A stretch of DNA of 64,000 nt. Source: Neurospora tetraspora. Its lineage: Eukaryota > Ascomycota > Sordariomycetes > Sordariales > Sordariaceae. The notes beneath the pieces were generated by a model, which had not been told where the DNA came from, searched no databases, and worked only from the letters and a program-made list of their open reading frames with translations. The position numbers and the translations under genes are program-made. Positions 1 to 12,345 of the stretch are shown here, in pieces. The stretch is taken from positions 5,828,001-5,892,000 of the forward strand of contig NW_026944383.1 of the NCBI RefSeq assembly GCF_033439725.1, in the 5' to 3' direction. Within the stretch, counting starts at the first letter, position 1; the number at the start of each line of letters is the position of its first letter.

Positions 1-291
1 AAAAAAGAAAAAAACAGCGTCTTGCAAGACTTTTGCCTATCCATCCGCTATGATGTTATTCGACCAATTGACAGTCCATTCTCCAAAGCACCGAACGCCA
101 TTCACCCACCCCAATGCATGATCATAGAGGGTTATCTGACAGAAAAAAAGTAAAAAGACAAAGGTTGGAACTGGGTATAGTGTATGTGTCTCATCACCAT
201 CGTGTACTGACCCTCCATCTCTCTCTTTTTTCTTTCTTGTGGCCGTTTACCTTTACACTCTCCGCCAACCTCCTCCTTCATCTACCATCCC

Positions 292-2124
292 TTAAGCCAT
301 GTCGGTGTCCTTCGAACTAATCACCTCTCGAGTAACCTCCGAGGACTCGACCTTGTGCTTCAGGTCAAAGTCGCTATCGAGGCCCCTCCTCAGTTTCACC
401 TGTCTCTCCAGCAGTGTGACGAGCAAGCCGACCCCTGCGAGACCCAGAAAGATGATCCACGGCGCCCTTAACCCCAGGGCAAACAGTGACACGATCTGGG
501 CCTTGACCTCCTCCCCAAAGCTGCTGACGAACTGGGCCGAAGCATGCTCGTATGCCCGTCCCTGGGTCAGCGCCTCCTGTGCCTCCTTGTTGGTAATGGT
601 GTGCAGGAGAGTTGTCACCTGGGCATTGAAGGCAGCATTGGGGACAGCCACGCCAAGAAGCGACCCAAGTCCACGCAGGAATGCCCATGATCCGGTCGCC
701 GCCGCATTCTCCTTGTCTGTGAGCTCGACCAGCACGCTGGGAAGCGTCGTCGACACAATGATTCCGGATCCGATACCGACAAGGAAGGAGAACACGATCC
801 ACTCCGCCACCTTCGCCTTCTCGGCGTACGCGACGCAGAATGCGAATCCGACCAACATGAGAGCAAACCCAGCTTGGTGCATGAGCCGATATCTGCCAAA
901 CTTTGCCAGTAACGGTCCACTGACGGCGGACAGCACCACGATCGTCAAAGTGCAGGGCAGGATGAGAACACCCGACTTGGTAGGAGAGGCGTTCAGCACG
1001 GCCTGGAAGAACGGTGGCAAGTAGAACTGGTAACCATATGTCAGGAATCCGTGGATGATGGTGACGGTGAAGCCGGCAACGGTTGTCCGGTTGGAGAACA
1101 CGTGTGGAGGCATGATGGGGTGTTCACACCATCGGCAACGCTCCCAAAGTGCAAAGCAGAGGACCCCTGTGAGACCCGCGGCGCCAGTGCCAAGTACCAT
1201 TGGGGATGTCCAGGCGTAGGCCGCCCCGCCGAGTGTGAGCGAGAAGAGAAGGAACACAACGGAAGACGTCAACAACCCGATCCCAGGAAAGTCCACTCGC
1301 CCGAGTTGCTTAAAGATTGTCAGCTTGCCGCTGTCTGTCGAGCAGCCGCTGCTGACCTGAAGCCACATCCACATCATGACAAGGGATATCGCGCACACCG
1401 GGATGTTGACGCCAAAGCACCATCTCCAGCCGACCTCAGCAAAGATGCCACCGAGGACAGGGCCTACAGTGGTGCCTAGAGCATACACGGCAGCCTTGAT
1501 TGCGACGTAGTGACCTCTTCGTTTGAGCGGAATGATGTCGCAAAGGATCAGCTCTGCAAACAAGTCAATGCCACCCGATCCAAGGCCTTGAAAGATGCGG
1601 CCAAAGATCAGGACGGCCCCTGAGCTAGCAAATCCTGAGACGGCGCTGCCAGCTCCAAAGATAACCACCGCCACCATCATGAGATGTCGGCGGCCCCAGA
1701 TGTCGGCTAGTTGGCCGTACAAGGGCTGGCAAATGATGGACGCTAGCAGGAACGCCGTGGCAACCCATGATGAGTTTGGCCCAAGGCCCAGGTCCCGTGA
1801 GATTGTCGGCAGGGCGGTGCTCACCACGCTTCCCTCAAAGGCTGAGAGTAGGATGGGGACACAGAGCCCAATGAAGCACCGCCAGAACCCGACCCCCCGA
1901 ACCCATTCGTTGGCATTGGCCTCGGCAACTTCCGTCTTTTCGGACAGCGAGACTGTCGATGGCGTGCTTTTCTCATCGAAGCTGGTACAGGATGAGGACT
2001 TGAAGTCGTAGTCCTTTTCGCTACGGCAGTATGCTGGGCGCGGCGGTTCCATCATGGCATTCGCCTCCAAAGCGGCTCGGACATTTTCTGGAAGATTCGT
2101 CGAGGATGCGTCTGGCGTTCGCAT
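292..2124 (-). CDS. MFS transporter, 14-TM drug/H+ antiporter-like
   Basis: A 610-residue integral membrane protein of the major facilitator superfamily, probably a proton-coupled exporter in the plasma or vacuolar membrane. A hydrophilic N-terminal tail of about 80 residues is followed by many hydrophobic helices. The helix 2-3 loop carries the MFS signature GQLADIWGRR. A GTTVGPVLGGIFAEVGWRW segment matches antiporter motif C (GPxxGG), which is typical of the DHA2 14-TM drug-resistance group. The open frame extends upstream to 2220 but begins there with TTG; the first ATG in frame is at 2124 (MRTPDASST), so I start there. There is no intron. Substrate cannot be read from sequence. It faces away from the next gene across a long gap. 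Family call is secure; the drug-export role is inference. Confidence 0.88.
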   Translation of the reverse strand: MRTPDASSTNLPENVRAALEANAMMEPPRPAYCRSEKDYDFKSSSCTSFDEKSTPSTVSLSEKTEVAEANANEWVRGVGFWRCFIGLCVPILLSAFEGSVVSTALPTISRDLGLGPNSSWVATAFLLASIICQPLYGQLADIWGRRHLMMVAVVIFGAGSAVSGFASSGAVLIFGRIFQGLGSGGIDLFAELILCDIIPLKRRGHYVAIKAAVYALGTTVGPVLGGIFAEVGWRWCFGVNIPVCAISLVMMWMWLQVSSGCSTDSGKLTIFKQLGRVDFPGIGLLTSSVVFLLFSLTLGGAAYAWTSPMVLGTGAAGLTGVLCFALWERCRWCEHPIMPPHVFSNRTTVAGFTVTIIHGFLTYGYQFYLPPFFQAVLNASPTKSGVLILPCTLTIVVLSAVSGPLLAKFGRYRLMHQAGFALMLVGFAFCVAYAEKAKVAEWIVFSFLVGIGSGIIVSTTLPSVLVELTDKENAAATGSWAFLRGLGSLLGVAVPNAAFNAQVTTLLHTITNKEAQEALTQGRAYEHASAQFVSSFGEEVKAQIVSLFALGLRAPWIIFLGLAGVGLLVTLLERQVKLRRGLDSDFDLKHKVESSEVTREVISSKDTDMA

Positions 2125-5100
2125 TGTATTCGAATGATCGGAACGTGTGTGGTATACCTGTTGAAGAAGGGACAGGAATCTTGCTCCTGGATGGATAAAA
2201 GATATGATGGTTGAGGACAAAAGGATTGAGGTAAGTCCCCAGAATTAACAGCCATCACCGTTGCCTTTAAAACACCCCGTCGATGCAAATTTGCTTTGAG
2301 TCAATGTTCAACATTGAGGGGCATTTGTCCTGCGATCTGTGGAGCGTTGTCTTGACGATCCAATGACACCGTCACAGACTCTGCATTTTTTTCCTACCAC
2401 ACCAAGGCCAAGGGCTATCTTCCATCACATCACTCATGGCAGGGACGAGTGCACATCCACGAGGCGAGTTGCAAGTACAGTGGTATGTACTTTAGGTGTG
2501 ATGAGAACTTTCTCTTTCGTTGGGTCGGTTCCTTGGCCCCCTACCACGGTTGGAATGCTACCTATCTCACCATGGTCGTCCACGATCGACCTCATCTCCT
2601 CCTTCACCACTCATCCCCATCCCCGCGGCCAGACCAAAGCACTCTCTCCGTGCAACTACAGGACCGTCGGTATGGCTGTTGTTGACGGTTGACGGTCACC
2701 TTGGGAACGTTGTGCTGCCTGATACAAAGAGTACTGCTCCTTCCTATCCTCTCTCAGATTCAAGGACTTTCTGCCACGTCCGTGGACCGGTGATACAACG
2801 AGTCGAGGAAACCAAGAATTTACATCTGTCATGGACTGTAGCCCAATGGCTTGCCTTGGCTACACGGGTCTCTCAGGGTGGCCAACTGTTTACCTAACAG
2901 TTACTGACTGCCCTGGGCATCAGCATTGTGCCGTCATCAAGCGGCGGCTACGACAGTGTACTCAATGGCCGTCAGTCCGTCACGGATGACAATCTGAACG
3001 AAAAAGTGACAGATTTGAGAGGTTGTTGTACCCAGCACCCCCAGTAGACTCGGAAGTACCCTCGTCTACCACTCGATATGCCGACCTTTACATCATCTAA
3101 GCTCTCTTCAGCTTCGAGTCGAAACAGGCAGTAGCTCGCGGCCGAGTGCCGTGGAGCCTCTTGAAGTTAGCTCTGTGCCTATGTTTTATCGTCATTTGGT
3201 CTTTAGCTCTTCCTGGGATTGAACTCATCGATTCTGGGACAAGGCTCGAACAGCCTCGAGCTGAGTATGACACAAGGCATTATCTACGAATCAGAATCAG
3301 CTGGTCCCTTGCAGCACCTGCCAGCTTGGCATGTCAATGGTATTTTCATTGGGTACCATTACTTCGACCATCCCTATAGCCACAAGCATCTAGATCCTTT
3401 AAACCTCTGATCACATTGCCAGTTTCTGGGAAAAGCTTCCCTGCTTTGTGCTCTTGGTATAGCAGAAGCTTTCTCGTGTGCCTAGGGTCGGAGAATTCTC
3501 ACCAGGGCGAAGTTCTGACTCAGTAGAACGTCGTATTCTATGAGTCTTCTGTTATACCAGGTTTGGAACAGTCTCGGGGATACAAACCCAACAGGCGAGT
3601 GCTTTTTTCCTGCCGACTTCGGAAGCCGAAAACCCTTGAGCTCGAGCCTAGGTCACAGGGGACGGTGATCTCTTGGATATCGGTTCTCCTTTCCCAACGG
3701 TCAGGATCTGGCCCATCACGCGTCAGGCGAGTAGGACACAGAAGCTCCCAAAGGGGTCCCGGCAGTCCACATTAGGAGAAGATCATAGTCCGTGGTGGAT
3801 GTTGTCATACCTCAAAAATCATCTGAAACATCTGTTTCGCAGCTTCTGCATGTCTCAGAGTTCGTGATGTCGAGGAGGCATTTTCTTTTCCCGGAGCTAT
3901 CCGTCACTTTGAGAATAATCAAGACATCCACTTCACGGTCGTCTATGAGGCACGTTTGGATGTGATAATAGCGCGCCGTCCGCTCTTTTCACTTCATTCC
4001 GTAACACAGCATCTACAGCACATGACGCAGCACACTTTTTCCTTTGCTCTAATCCACCTGCAGCATGACCGTAACACTGATATCAGACACTTGGTATCAC
4101 GACACGACCCCCAAGACTCGAGGCTGACTACAGGTCGCAGATGTGCTTAGTCCAGTCCGACCTATATGATCGCAATATGTGTGATAACATCACTCACATC
4201 ATCTTCATGCAACTTATGGAGTCGCCGCAGGACTGTCAAGCCTACAATCTTTTATACCGATACCAGACATGGACGCCGTTTGGGAGGCGCAGTGGTTGTT
4301 ATCATGACACCGCATGCTATTCGGCTCTTTCGGGAACCCAATCGGGTAATGCGGATGCAAAATCACTCGGGGTTGAGCTGCAGGTGTATGACTGTGAAAA
4401 TCGGTGAAAGTAGGGACCGTGTCCAACTGATCGTATCCAACAGGATCCCCCCGGGCCAATCTTCACAAATATGCGAGAGACCCGGATGAAGATCTCCCGT
4501 TAAAATGACTTAAAAGCTTGTAAGTGATCACATTCCTTTGCAGATTGGGCACTCAGTGATTACATCTCCTGTCTCACCTGGTTTCCGTTGCAAATACTCA
4601 TTTCCCAGTGAAGTTGGTGCTTCTTAGCATTAGTAGGATTGGCTTTGTTTCCTTGAAGCCCCTTAGCTCACTTTGTCTTCTTCAGCTCGTCAGAGATGCC
4701 TTGTTGGCCAAAGGCACAGTTTGGCCCGGAACAATACGGCACAGAATCGCAAACCCAATAACTCTATTTCGCCAAGGCTGGGGAAAGTCATCATCAACCC
4801 CGGGCCCCGACCATGATATCTCAGCTTTCAACCGGCGATGCGCCACCGTCTGACGTCAACATCAGCCTTTTCTCCATTTGACTGTATCATTCTTGATACC
4901 TATAAAAGAACCCAGGGACTGGTTGGTGAAAAGACACGCGGGCTGCTGACGTCGGTGAGTCTCTTGCTTCCCCCAACAGCCCTCTACCCTGCCTTCATGC
5001 GGGAGTCCGTTAAAGATCATGAACACGCTCCGACGACCTGAATCCTGAAAAGTGCTTCAACATTGCCGACTTCCGGTAGGGGCTACCCTCCGAGCTCGAC

Positions 5101-7770
5101 GAAATCAGGCCAAGGAAGTCCCAAGCTTCTTGGCATACCGCACATGAAGAGGGCCGGTTCATCTGTAAGGTACGGCTGCGCCAACATCACGGAATGAGCT
5201 ATCCGAACGTTCCCCTCTTCAACCTCCAGATAAGATATCCAATTTGTTGGTCTCAAAATCCCTCCCTCTTTTACTCGGTGCTGGTGGTTGGAGGTCCGTC
5301 CGTCTTGGCCTTTCTCAATGGGGTGGTAAGCATAAGTCAACATTCCACCCCGAGGGCCGTATGGGGTAATGAATCGGATCTAGTCTATCTACATCCGCCC
5401 CGGCCCCCGGCCAGCCGCAGCCGCACATGTTCAATGTCAATCCTCCCAAGTTCCCAAGAAGGACTTGCTGACCGGCCTGACCTGACACACACACCGTACC
5501 CATTTACTTCATATCACCAATTCAGGTTTACCCAAGAAGTGACGGTCATACGGGAGGGAAACTTCAGCAAGCCGGATCATCGGGAGGGGTAAGTGTTGTT
5601 GTTCATGATCCCCAGGTTATCTTTCTTTGCTCTTACCTAACGTCCTGACATCCTTTGAATGGAAACGAGAAAACCTTTTTGCAGAATGAGACGCCAATTC
5701 GTCAGACTCGGATGAGTATCTTGCCAATGCCAAGTGGTAGGATTATCATTGTCATTGTCATGTAAAGGAACCTGGAAAGCGATGCCAAGTTCTGCCCTTT
5801 TTCGCGTGGAAGTACGTCGTACAACATGAAGTCTGCAAGTACCCACTGACATCGACAGTTAGAATGTTAGATTCAGGGACAGCTTGCTTGATCCCAGCCG
5901 ACGACCTCATTTGAGGGATCAGGAAAGGTGACTGACTTTCGTCCGTCTTACGGGACGTTAGTCGATGTTCCCAAATGGCGGAATCTGGTGATACTGCAGC
6001 GTTTTTAGTCATTTACTCGTTTTTTTCTTTTCTCGTTTCTTCAACCTTTTGATAAAGGGCTTACACATACCTTACCTACTACAAACGCAAACCCTACATG
6101 CAAGACAACCGGTCAACCGGTCAAGTTCTCAAGGAGATCGATGTCCTTCAGAGTTCAGTTCATCATCTGATTATTTCCTTAACGGCCTCTCTGATGTCAA
6201 GTATTGCCTAAGCGAGTACGTACGGGAACCTTCATCTTCCGTTAACACTGGCCAGATGGATAAGTCTCCCATCATGTGTTACTTACATCGTTTGCATGCC
6301 GTCCGGTCAGAGGTCAGAGGTCACTCAAATGGGTACCTAGGTAAGGTAAGTAGGTAGTCGTTTCCGCCGGAGTCAAACAAGGAAAGGATACTTATGCTCG
6401 GATGACAGACAACCCGCCGCTCGCCGGTCGACGGGCGCACGTTCAACCAACAACCTTAGGGCACTCACTCAGTGTTCAGTTAGCAAACTTCCTGGACTCG
6501 GTTCAGGTTTCCATTTTCCACTTCCCAAGTCGGCCAAGCTTTTGGTCTGGTCTGGATTTCTCAATCTCCGATCCTCCAGTCCTCCTTTCTCCCAGCCCCT
6601 CCCTGGCCCTGACATAATGCTACAGTATCTAGTCCTCATCGCCAAGCATCCCATGATCGACATTAGTGCACAGGGGAGGCCAGCGCTAGCGTAGCGGGAG
6701 AGCAGCGCTGCAGCACGACATTATCACGACTTACACGCATCTTTAGGGAGAGGCCTAGATCTAGATCACCGCTCACATCTAGAGTATCCATTGTTTTGCC
6801 AATCTCCCCACGTGCCTTGCCTGAAACAGCGTCAAGTTGCATTTCATCCTCAACCCCATTTGCACATCGGAAGTGGTAAGCGATTGAGACAGAACCTACT
6901 AAAATCAGATAAAATATTCATGTTTGCAAACTCGGAGTCGGCGACCAGTGACTGCCCAGATGCCCGATGGTGTTCTTGACTTCCTGAATAGGGGCAGGAG
7001 GTAGGGCTGGGTCCCCGGACCTGGCTCCCTAAATGAGCCGGCGCGGATCATTTCATTGGTCTAGTCCGATCTTGGATCTAGACTACATTCCATACCAGCA
7101 GGGTGTCAAGTACCTCCCCAAAGGGGGTAGTGTAGTACAAGACGGTGAGGAAGCCACAAACGGCTTCATCTTCCATCCATCCGTCCCCCATCGTCATCCG
7201 GTGAATCAGCTATCCTATTCTTAGCCAAGTCCTGAGTCGTTCGTACACCGAGTTTCTAATCTGCTGACTTGTTGGAGGCTCAATAGCTTGCGTTGGTGTG
7301 TGTGGGGAGGTGAAGGTGAGGCACCTTGAGGGCTGCGGAGTGAGGGGAGGGGTGAGGAGGGGATCGAAATCTTGGGATGACTTTCTTGTGTGTCTTGTGC
7401 AGAGGCATGTTATGACCCGGTTGGGCAGGCAAGGCATCTGCCAAGGGAAAGAGCAAGGAGGAAGGACAAAAGAGGGTCTATATAAGACACTTGCCGTGTC
7501 TTCTTCGATGTTGTCATTTCCCTTCACAATCCAAACATCGCCCTTCTCGGACCGATCGGCTATCAGAATCCAGATAACACACAGCTCCAGACTGTTTTGT
7601 CTCACTTTGCAATCTTCCGAGTTCCGGCAACTTCCTATACATTCATATCATATCAGCTTGTCCCATAAAGCCCACCACCGGTCCGGGCCAAAACATACTT
7701 TACCACGTGCAACTTCCATCAAAGCAAGCCTTCCTACGATACATCTTGTCAGTGTCACACAAGTCACACA
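2125..7770. other. Long ORF-poor intergenic stretch
   Basis: About 5.6 kb with only short scattered open frames on both strands, none with recognisable domain content, codon-like composition or splice sites that would join them. Base composition is ordinary, so it is not RIP-mutated DNA. A TATAAAAG sits at 4901-4908 with no coding frame downstream. The right end is the promoter of the cysteine-rich gene. I see no gene; a non-coding transcript is possible but unsupported. Confidence 0.5.
7479..7485 (+). promoter_or_regulatory. TATA box of the cysteine-rich protein gene
   Basis: TATATAA in the context CTATATAAGAC, 286 bp upstream of the ATG at 7771, followed by a pyrimidine-rich leader. It suggests a strong or inducible promoter with a long 5' UTR. 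Inferred from sequence only. Confidence 0.45.
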
Positions 7771-8514
7771 ATGATTGCCACCAAAGTCCTCCTCCTCGTC
7801 GGCATGGCCTTCAGCGCCACGACCGTCACCGCCAACCCCGTCACCAAGACCTGCCACAATGTCAAGTGTCCCGCCCGATGCGCGATGATCAAAGGCAACC
7901 CTACCTGCATGGGTGGTGGCCCTCCCAAAGTCGTCGAAGCCGCCTCTAAGGAATCTCCCTGTGACATCATGCGCTGCCCCGTCCGCTGCGAAGTCATCGA
8001 CAACGAAGCCGTCTGCGTCGGCCCTCCGTCTGAAGATCTCGCCAACGGCAACACTCTCTCCCCCGATGCTGACAACACCTCCGTCAAAGGCGAAAAGTGC
8101 GGTGTCACAACCTGCCCCTTCGGGAAAACCTGCTGCAACTCCTCCTGCGGCCTCTGCGTCTCTCCAGACATGGCATGCACTCAACAAATCTGCGAGCCGG
8201 CCGGCTTGCAATGTGGCCCCAGTGTTTGCTCCGGAGCCACACCTTTCTGTTGCAACAAGAGCTGTGGAATCTGTACCGCTTCGGATGGGTTCTGTACCCA
8301 GCAGCTTTGCAACCGCGGGTTTACCCCCAGCGAGAGCAAGAGGAATGAGGAGGCTGATAAGATCAAGCTGGGAAACCAAAAGTGTGGCAAGGGAACGTGT
8401 GCTAAGGGTATGGAGTGCTGCAATTCTAGCTGCGGGATTTGTGTGAAGCCGGGGGGTATGTGCACGCAGCAGTTTTGCCCCAGTGCGGATGTGGAGAGTG
8501 TTGAGGAGGCTTGA
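7771..8514 (+). CDS. Secreted cysteine-rich tandem-repeat protein
   Basis: A 247-residue intronless protein. Residues 1-21 form a signal peptide (hydrophobic LLLVGMAF core, likely cleavage after TVTA). The mature part holds two kinds of cysteine module. Two short N-terminal modules share the plan C-x4-C-x3-C, then a Cys about 10 residues on (KCPARCAMIKGNPTC; RCPVRCEVIDNEAVC). Three C-terminal modules of about 33 residues share C-x4-C-x5/6-CC-x3-C-x2-C-x6-C-x4-C, each ending in CTQQxC. Linkers are Ser/Asp/Lys-rich. Repeats this regular suggest independently folded disulfide knots, as in secreted protease inhibitors or effectors. I do not recognise the family by name. Function is unknown; secretion is well supported. 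Confidence 0.85.
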   Translation: MIATKVLLLVGMAFSATTVTANPVTKTCHNVKCPARCAMIKGNPTCMGGGPPKVVEAASKESPCDIMRCPVRCEVIDNEAVCVGPPSEDLANGNTLSPDADNTSVKGEKCGVTTCPFGKTCCNSSCGLCVSPDMACTQQICEPAGLQCGPSVCSGATPFCCNKSCGICTASDGFCTQQLCNRGFTPSESKRNEEADKIKLGNQKCGKGTCAKGMECCNSSCGICVKPGGMCTQQFCPSADVESVEEA

Positions 8515-11170
8515 AGGGCTTGAAGGGCTTAAAAGGGCGTGGTGGTGGTATGGTGGCATAGGGGAAGAGGGAGTACGTGGCTGACTGGCTGGCTCTGGGT
8601 GAGACGCTGCTGGCTACCAAACGGGAGGGTTGTGGTTGGTGTTGTGATTACCTAGGGTACGGGTACCTCGCGTTGGAATGGGTGAAGATGGTGGGAATGG
8701 CGGGTGACCGGCATTCAAAGGTTGGAGAGGATGTAGAGGAGGGTGGGAAAGGGTTTGATGATCACATTCCTTTGGGTTGGCTTTTGTCTTATGTGTTCTT
8801 GTGGGGGGCACACCGGGAGTATAAGGGAGGGTCACGGTGGTTATGGGCAAGGAATCACGTTACTAGATTGGTGGGAGGTTTCTTTTGATGGTTTTCGAAT
8901 GCTTTGTCCTCTATATAGTTGGAGGTGATGTTCTATGTCGGTATTGCGTTAGGTATGCTTGGAAGACAATCAACTTTGTTGTCTCCCATCCTTGTACATT
9001 GATGTGGTGGTTTTGGCTGACCGTTCGTGGCCTCTTCAAGTCGTGAAGTTGCTTACATATGTCGATTGATGTTTCGAACACATCGGGTCTTACCAAGCAT
9101 GGTAACCGGACGGGGCAGCAATGACCTGATGAGATGTACCTATCAAGACTTTCTATCAGCCATCAGCACTTCGTCGTATGCCCTGGAGAGTAAAGTTCGG
9201 GCATCACTTAACCGTATCAAGCACCAGAGGGGACTGGTCAAGGACAAAACCAATACTTTCGACGTTTACCGTTCTCTGTAGTCTTGAAATGGCTGTCGAG
9301 GAGGCGGCCTGTCGGGTGGCTAGTGTAATCACTTTGTAAGCTTCAACCTTCTGTCGTGTGGCGCCCTTCCCTCTCGGTGCAGAAGCGATCAAGGAGTGAA
9401 TGGACAGTTCCGAAGCCCTTGTCGGGCATTGCGCAGCAGCTCCATCCTCTTGCGGTGGTCTCGGTTTGACTTGGAAGCGAATGCGTGTTCGGAGTTCGAA
9501 GTGATAGAGGACGGCGGTAACCAGATGAAATCATGCAAGTTCGCAGTTGGACACGAGAACAGCGAACGAAAGGAGGAGGTTTGGATGCGGAAATGTGATC
9601 GTGAGGTGCCCGGCCTTCAATAACGAGGCGAAGCAATGGTGGAATTGCCTGGACTGGTTTTTTGCAGGAAGAAGAATCAAGGGGAGAGACGCAGTCAGGT
9701 AGAAATCCAACAAAAGATCGGTGGTCGGCCCGACCGTGACTTCCACACCATGTGAAGTTTCAGGGTGGAAGGATCGTCGCGGTGGAACGAAAGGGCAGGC
9801 GCTACAGGCAACGGACTGCGCATTGTACCTTCCATGTGGGCGAGTGGTCGGCACCTGCCCCAGAGCACCCGGCAGCTGGAGCTTGAGACCTTGGACCATA
9901 TAAGCCCGCAGGTCAGACGTTCCAACAACTCCCAGTAGCGGACGTGGTTGGCGCGTGGAGCCAGAAAATCGTGGGTTTTCGTAGGTGGCACCTTGACTGG
10001 ACGGGTTCGACCCTGGTCATGGGCCGCTGAGCTTTTTGTTTTTTAGTCTTCTGTTTTCCTTTCGTCTTTTTACAAATGTCACTTAAGTCTGATTCAATTA
10101 TTTCTCTACCGATTGATGTCTTTTTGGGGATGCTCGAGCTTGGTTTTGGCATCAAGTGTGCGGAGTGTTCATGCAGAGATTTGCGACATTTGTTGTCGCG
10201 ATCGTCTCGTTTGCACCCATCACGGGATTTAAACAATGACGACCCTCGGTTGGCAGAATCGCCGTTGATACTCCAATTATTTCTCAAATTATCATTTCAA
10301 TGATTCTTCTTCATCTTGTCAGCTTCATGCATTTTTTCTACTGCTTTCCTGTATCAACTATTCCTGTTCGGCTTCAAGCCCCGTAAGTTCCACCGACATG
10401 CACCTGCTCCTCGGCTCAACTAACGCTCATCATCTTCAAAGTGGCCATTTCCCCATTTCAGGATTTGATTGACTCATAATGCTGCTTGACAGGGTCTTGC
10501 CCGTTGTTACATCAATGTCATAGACCAAAGAGTTATCTTCTGATCAAGGCGGTTGAACACGTCTACTTGTAAACTGGCGGCTCAAAACACTCCTCAAGGA
10601 GGACTTGATGATACGGAATTAGCGAGGGATTCGGTGATATTTAGACGTATGGTTTATATCACCACCTTTTCCGCAGTGCATTACGTGAGTAGGGCTCCTT
10701 GTTTCGGAGTCTCCATGGTTTTTGTCTGAGGTCTCCAGTCTTCTTGTGTTGTTTTCTAGAATGTTACACCGAGTATATCCGCCCAACAAATAACGGCTAA
10801 ATTCTCCGTCTTCATCAACACATCGTCATGTGCGGCCAATTAGCTGCTAGACATTCGGTGTAACATCATAGTTGGGGCTATAGTATATAGGTCTAGAGAG
10901 AGCCTCTTGTAGCAGAATTTGGATGTTGGACTCCTGGTGCATGGTTCTGGAAGAAAAGTGACGAATGCGGAAGTGGTCACGCCGTGATAATGTGGTATTC
11001 CAAACTCTGGTCGTCATCCCAACGCAACGCTAACCCGGCAATTGGGCGTCGATCCAATATGGATAAGATCGGTTCGTAGATGCAGGTCACGGTGTCACCA
11101 GTCCCCCACACAGCCAAGACTGGAACCCGGGGTAAAAGCCTTGCCGGGTGATGGGATGTCGACGCCTGGG
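8515..11170. other. Intergenic region
   Basis: About 2.7 kb without a supportable gene. It begins with a G-rich 3' flank of the cysteine-rich gene and ends in the promoter of the CE15 pseudogene. Open frames are short and overlap on opposite strands. No tRNA, repeat pair or transposon ends were seen. Confidence 0.45.
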
Positions 11171-11179
11171 GATATATAG
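11171..11179 (+). promoter_or_regulatory. TATA-like box of the CE15 pseudogene
   Basis: GATATATAG about 96 bp upstream of the ATG at 11275. The promoter of the decayed gene still looks intact. Confidence 0.35.
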
Positions 11180-11274
11180 ATAAGGTACAGCCGGGCCTCT
11201 ACTACTTCACGTTCTGTTGATATTGGCCTGCAACGTTCGACCGTGAAGCAAGAATTGTCACCCGGAACGAAGAA

Positions 11275-12345
11275 ATGCGAACCACAACCTACTTTCTCGT
11301 CGGAACTGCGGTTGCTGGGAGTGGACTGGCTGCTCCGCTGGTAGGCTCTCGCCAGGCCGACATTTGCGCCCCGGTACCGTCTCCGTTTCCGACATGGCAA
11401 CAACTTCCGACCCAGCTGTCTCTCCCGGACCCGCTGCTCCCCCTCAAGTACACCACCACGGATAACGTCAAGGATATTCTGGTTGGGAAGGGTTCGAACC
11501 GCGTCCAAACACCTGAGCAATGATACAAGTGCCGACAGCCCGAAATCATGCAACTGCTACAGGAGTACCAGCATGGTTACTACCCGAACCATTCCCAAGA
11601 AAAGGTGGAAGCTACTCGTAGCGGCAACACGATCAACATTGCGGTCACAGCGGGCGGGAAGACGGGCAAGTTTAAGGCCACGATCTCGTCGCCGTCTGGG
11701 GCGTCGGCATCGAAGAAGGCACCGGTTGTGATCAACATTGGCGGCATGCAGAACCAGCCGTATTTGAGTGCGGGGATTGCAATTGCACAGTTCGATTATA
11801 CGTCGGTGGCGCCGGACAGTAACTCGAAGACCGGGGCGTTTTGGGACATCTACAAGGGGAGAGAAATTGGTAAGTTGGAGTCCCAGCAGAGTATATGCTT
11901 ACCAGATGGACGCGAGACTGATGCCAGCAGGCGTCCTGACGGCCTGGGCCTGGGGTTTCCACCGGACACTCAATGCGCTGAACATAACTGTCCCCGAAAT
12001 CGGCGCCAGCCGGGTCGGCGTGACGGGATGTTCCCGCTTGGGCAAGGGTGCTCTTGCAGCCGGCCTCTTTGACAGCCGCATCACGCTGACGATGCCCATG
12101 TCGTCCGGGGTGCAAGGACTCGGACCATACCGATATATCGGATTTGGCGGACGGGGCGAGAATCTGGAGAACAGCAAGTCCCCTCGAATCCTGTTGCTGT
12201 GGTCATGACATTGCTGACAATATGCTCCAGTTCCTCGGTGTTGCCGTTTGTGCAAAAGGTCTTCTTCGGAACTCCGACGACCAAGGACTACAACAATCTT
12301 GGTAGCTATGGGCCGCCCAGTCGACTGCTCTTCCCAAGGCGCAAT
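11275..12345 (+). pseudogene. Glucuronoyl methylesterase (CE15) pseudogene
   Basis: CE15 enzymes are secreted serine esterases that cut lignin-glucuronoxylan ester bonds. The 5' part encodes a signal peptide (RTTTYFLVGTAVAGSGLAAP) and a CE15-like N-terminus. An in-frame TGA at 11521-11523 stands where PEQ-W-YKCRQPEI is expected, so TGG has become TGA. The frame then stays open through FDYTSVAPDSN to a 61-bp intron (11870-11930). After it comes the nucleophile block GVTGCSRLGKGALAAGLFD, with Ser in G-C-S-R, then ENLENSK at about 12178. There the frame breaks off. About 100 residues that should hold the catalytic Glu and the WW region are missing. A fragment PFVQKVFFGTPTTKDYNNLG follows in another frame (about 12240-12300), matching the family C-terminus. 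One nonsense change plus an internal deletion or frameshift make it non-functional. Confidence 0.8.

Noticed and set aside
299-1024. 241-codon frame on the + strand
   Set aside because: Antisense shadow of the MFS transporter, rich in Ser/Arg/Pro with no domain.
7648-8559. 303-codon minus-strand frame
   Set aside because: Antisense of the secreted cysteine-rich gene; the + strand has signal peptide and regular Cys spacing.
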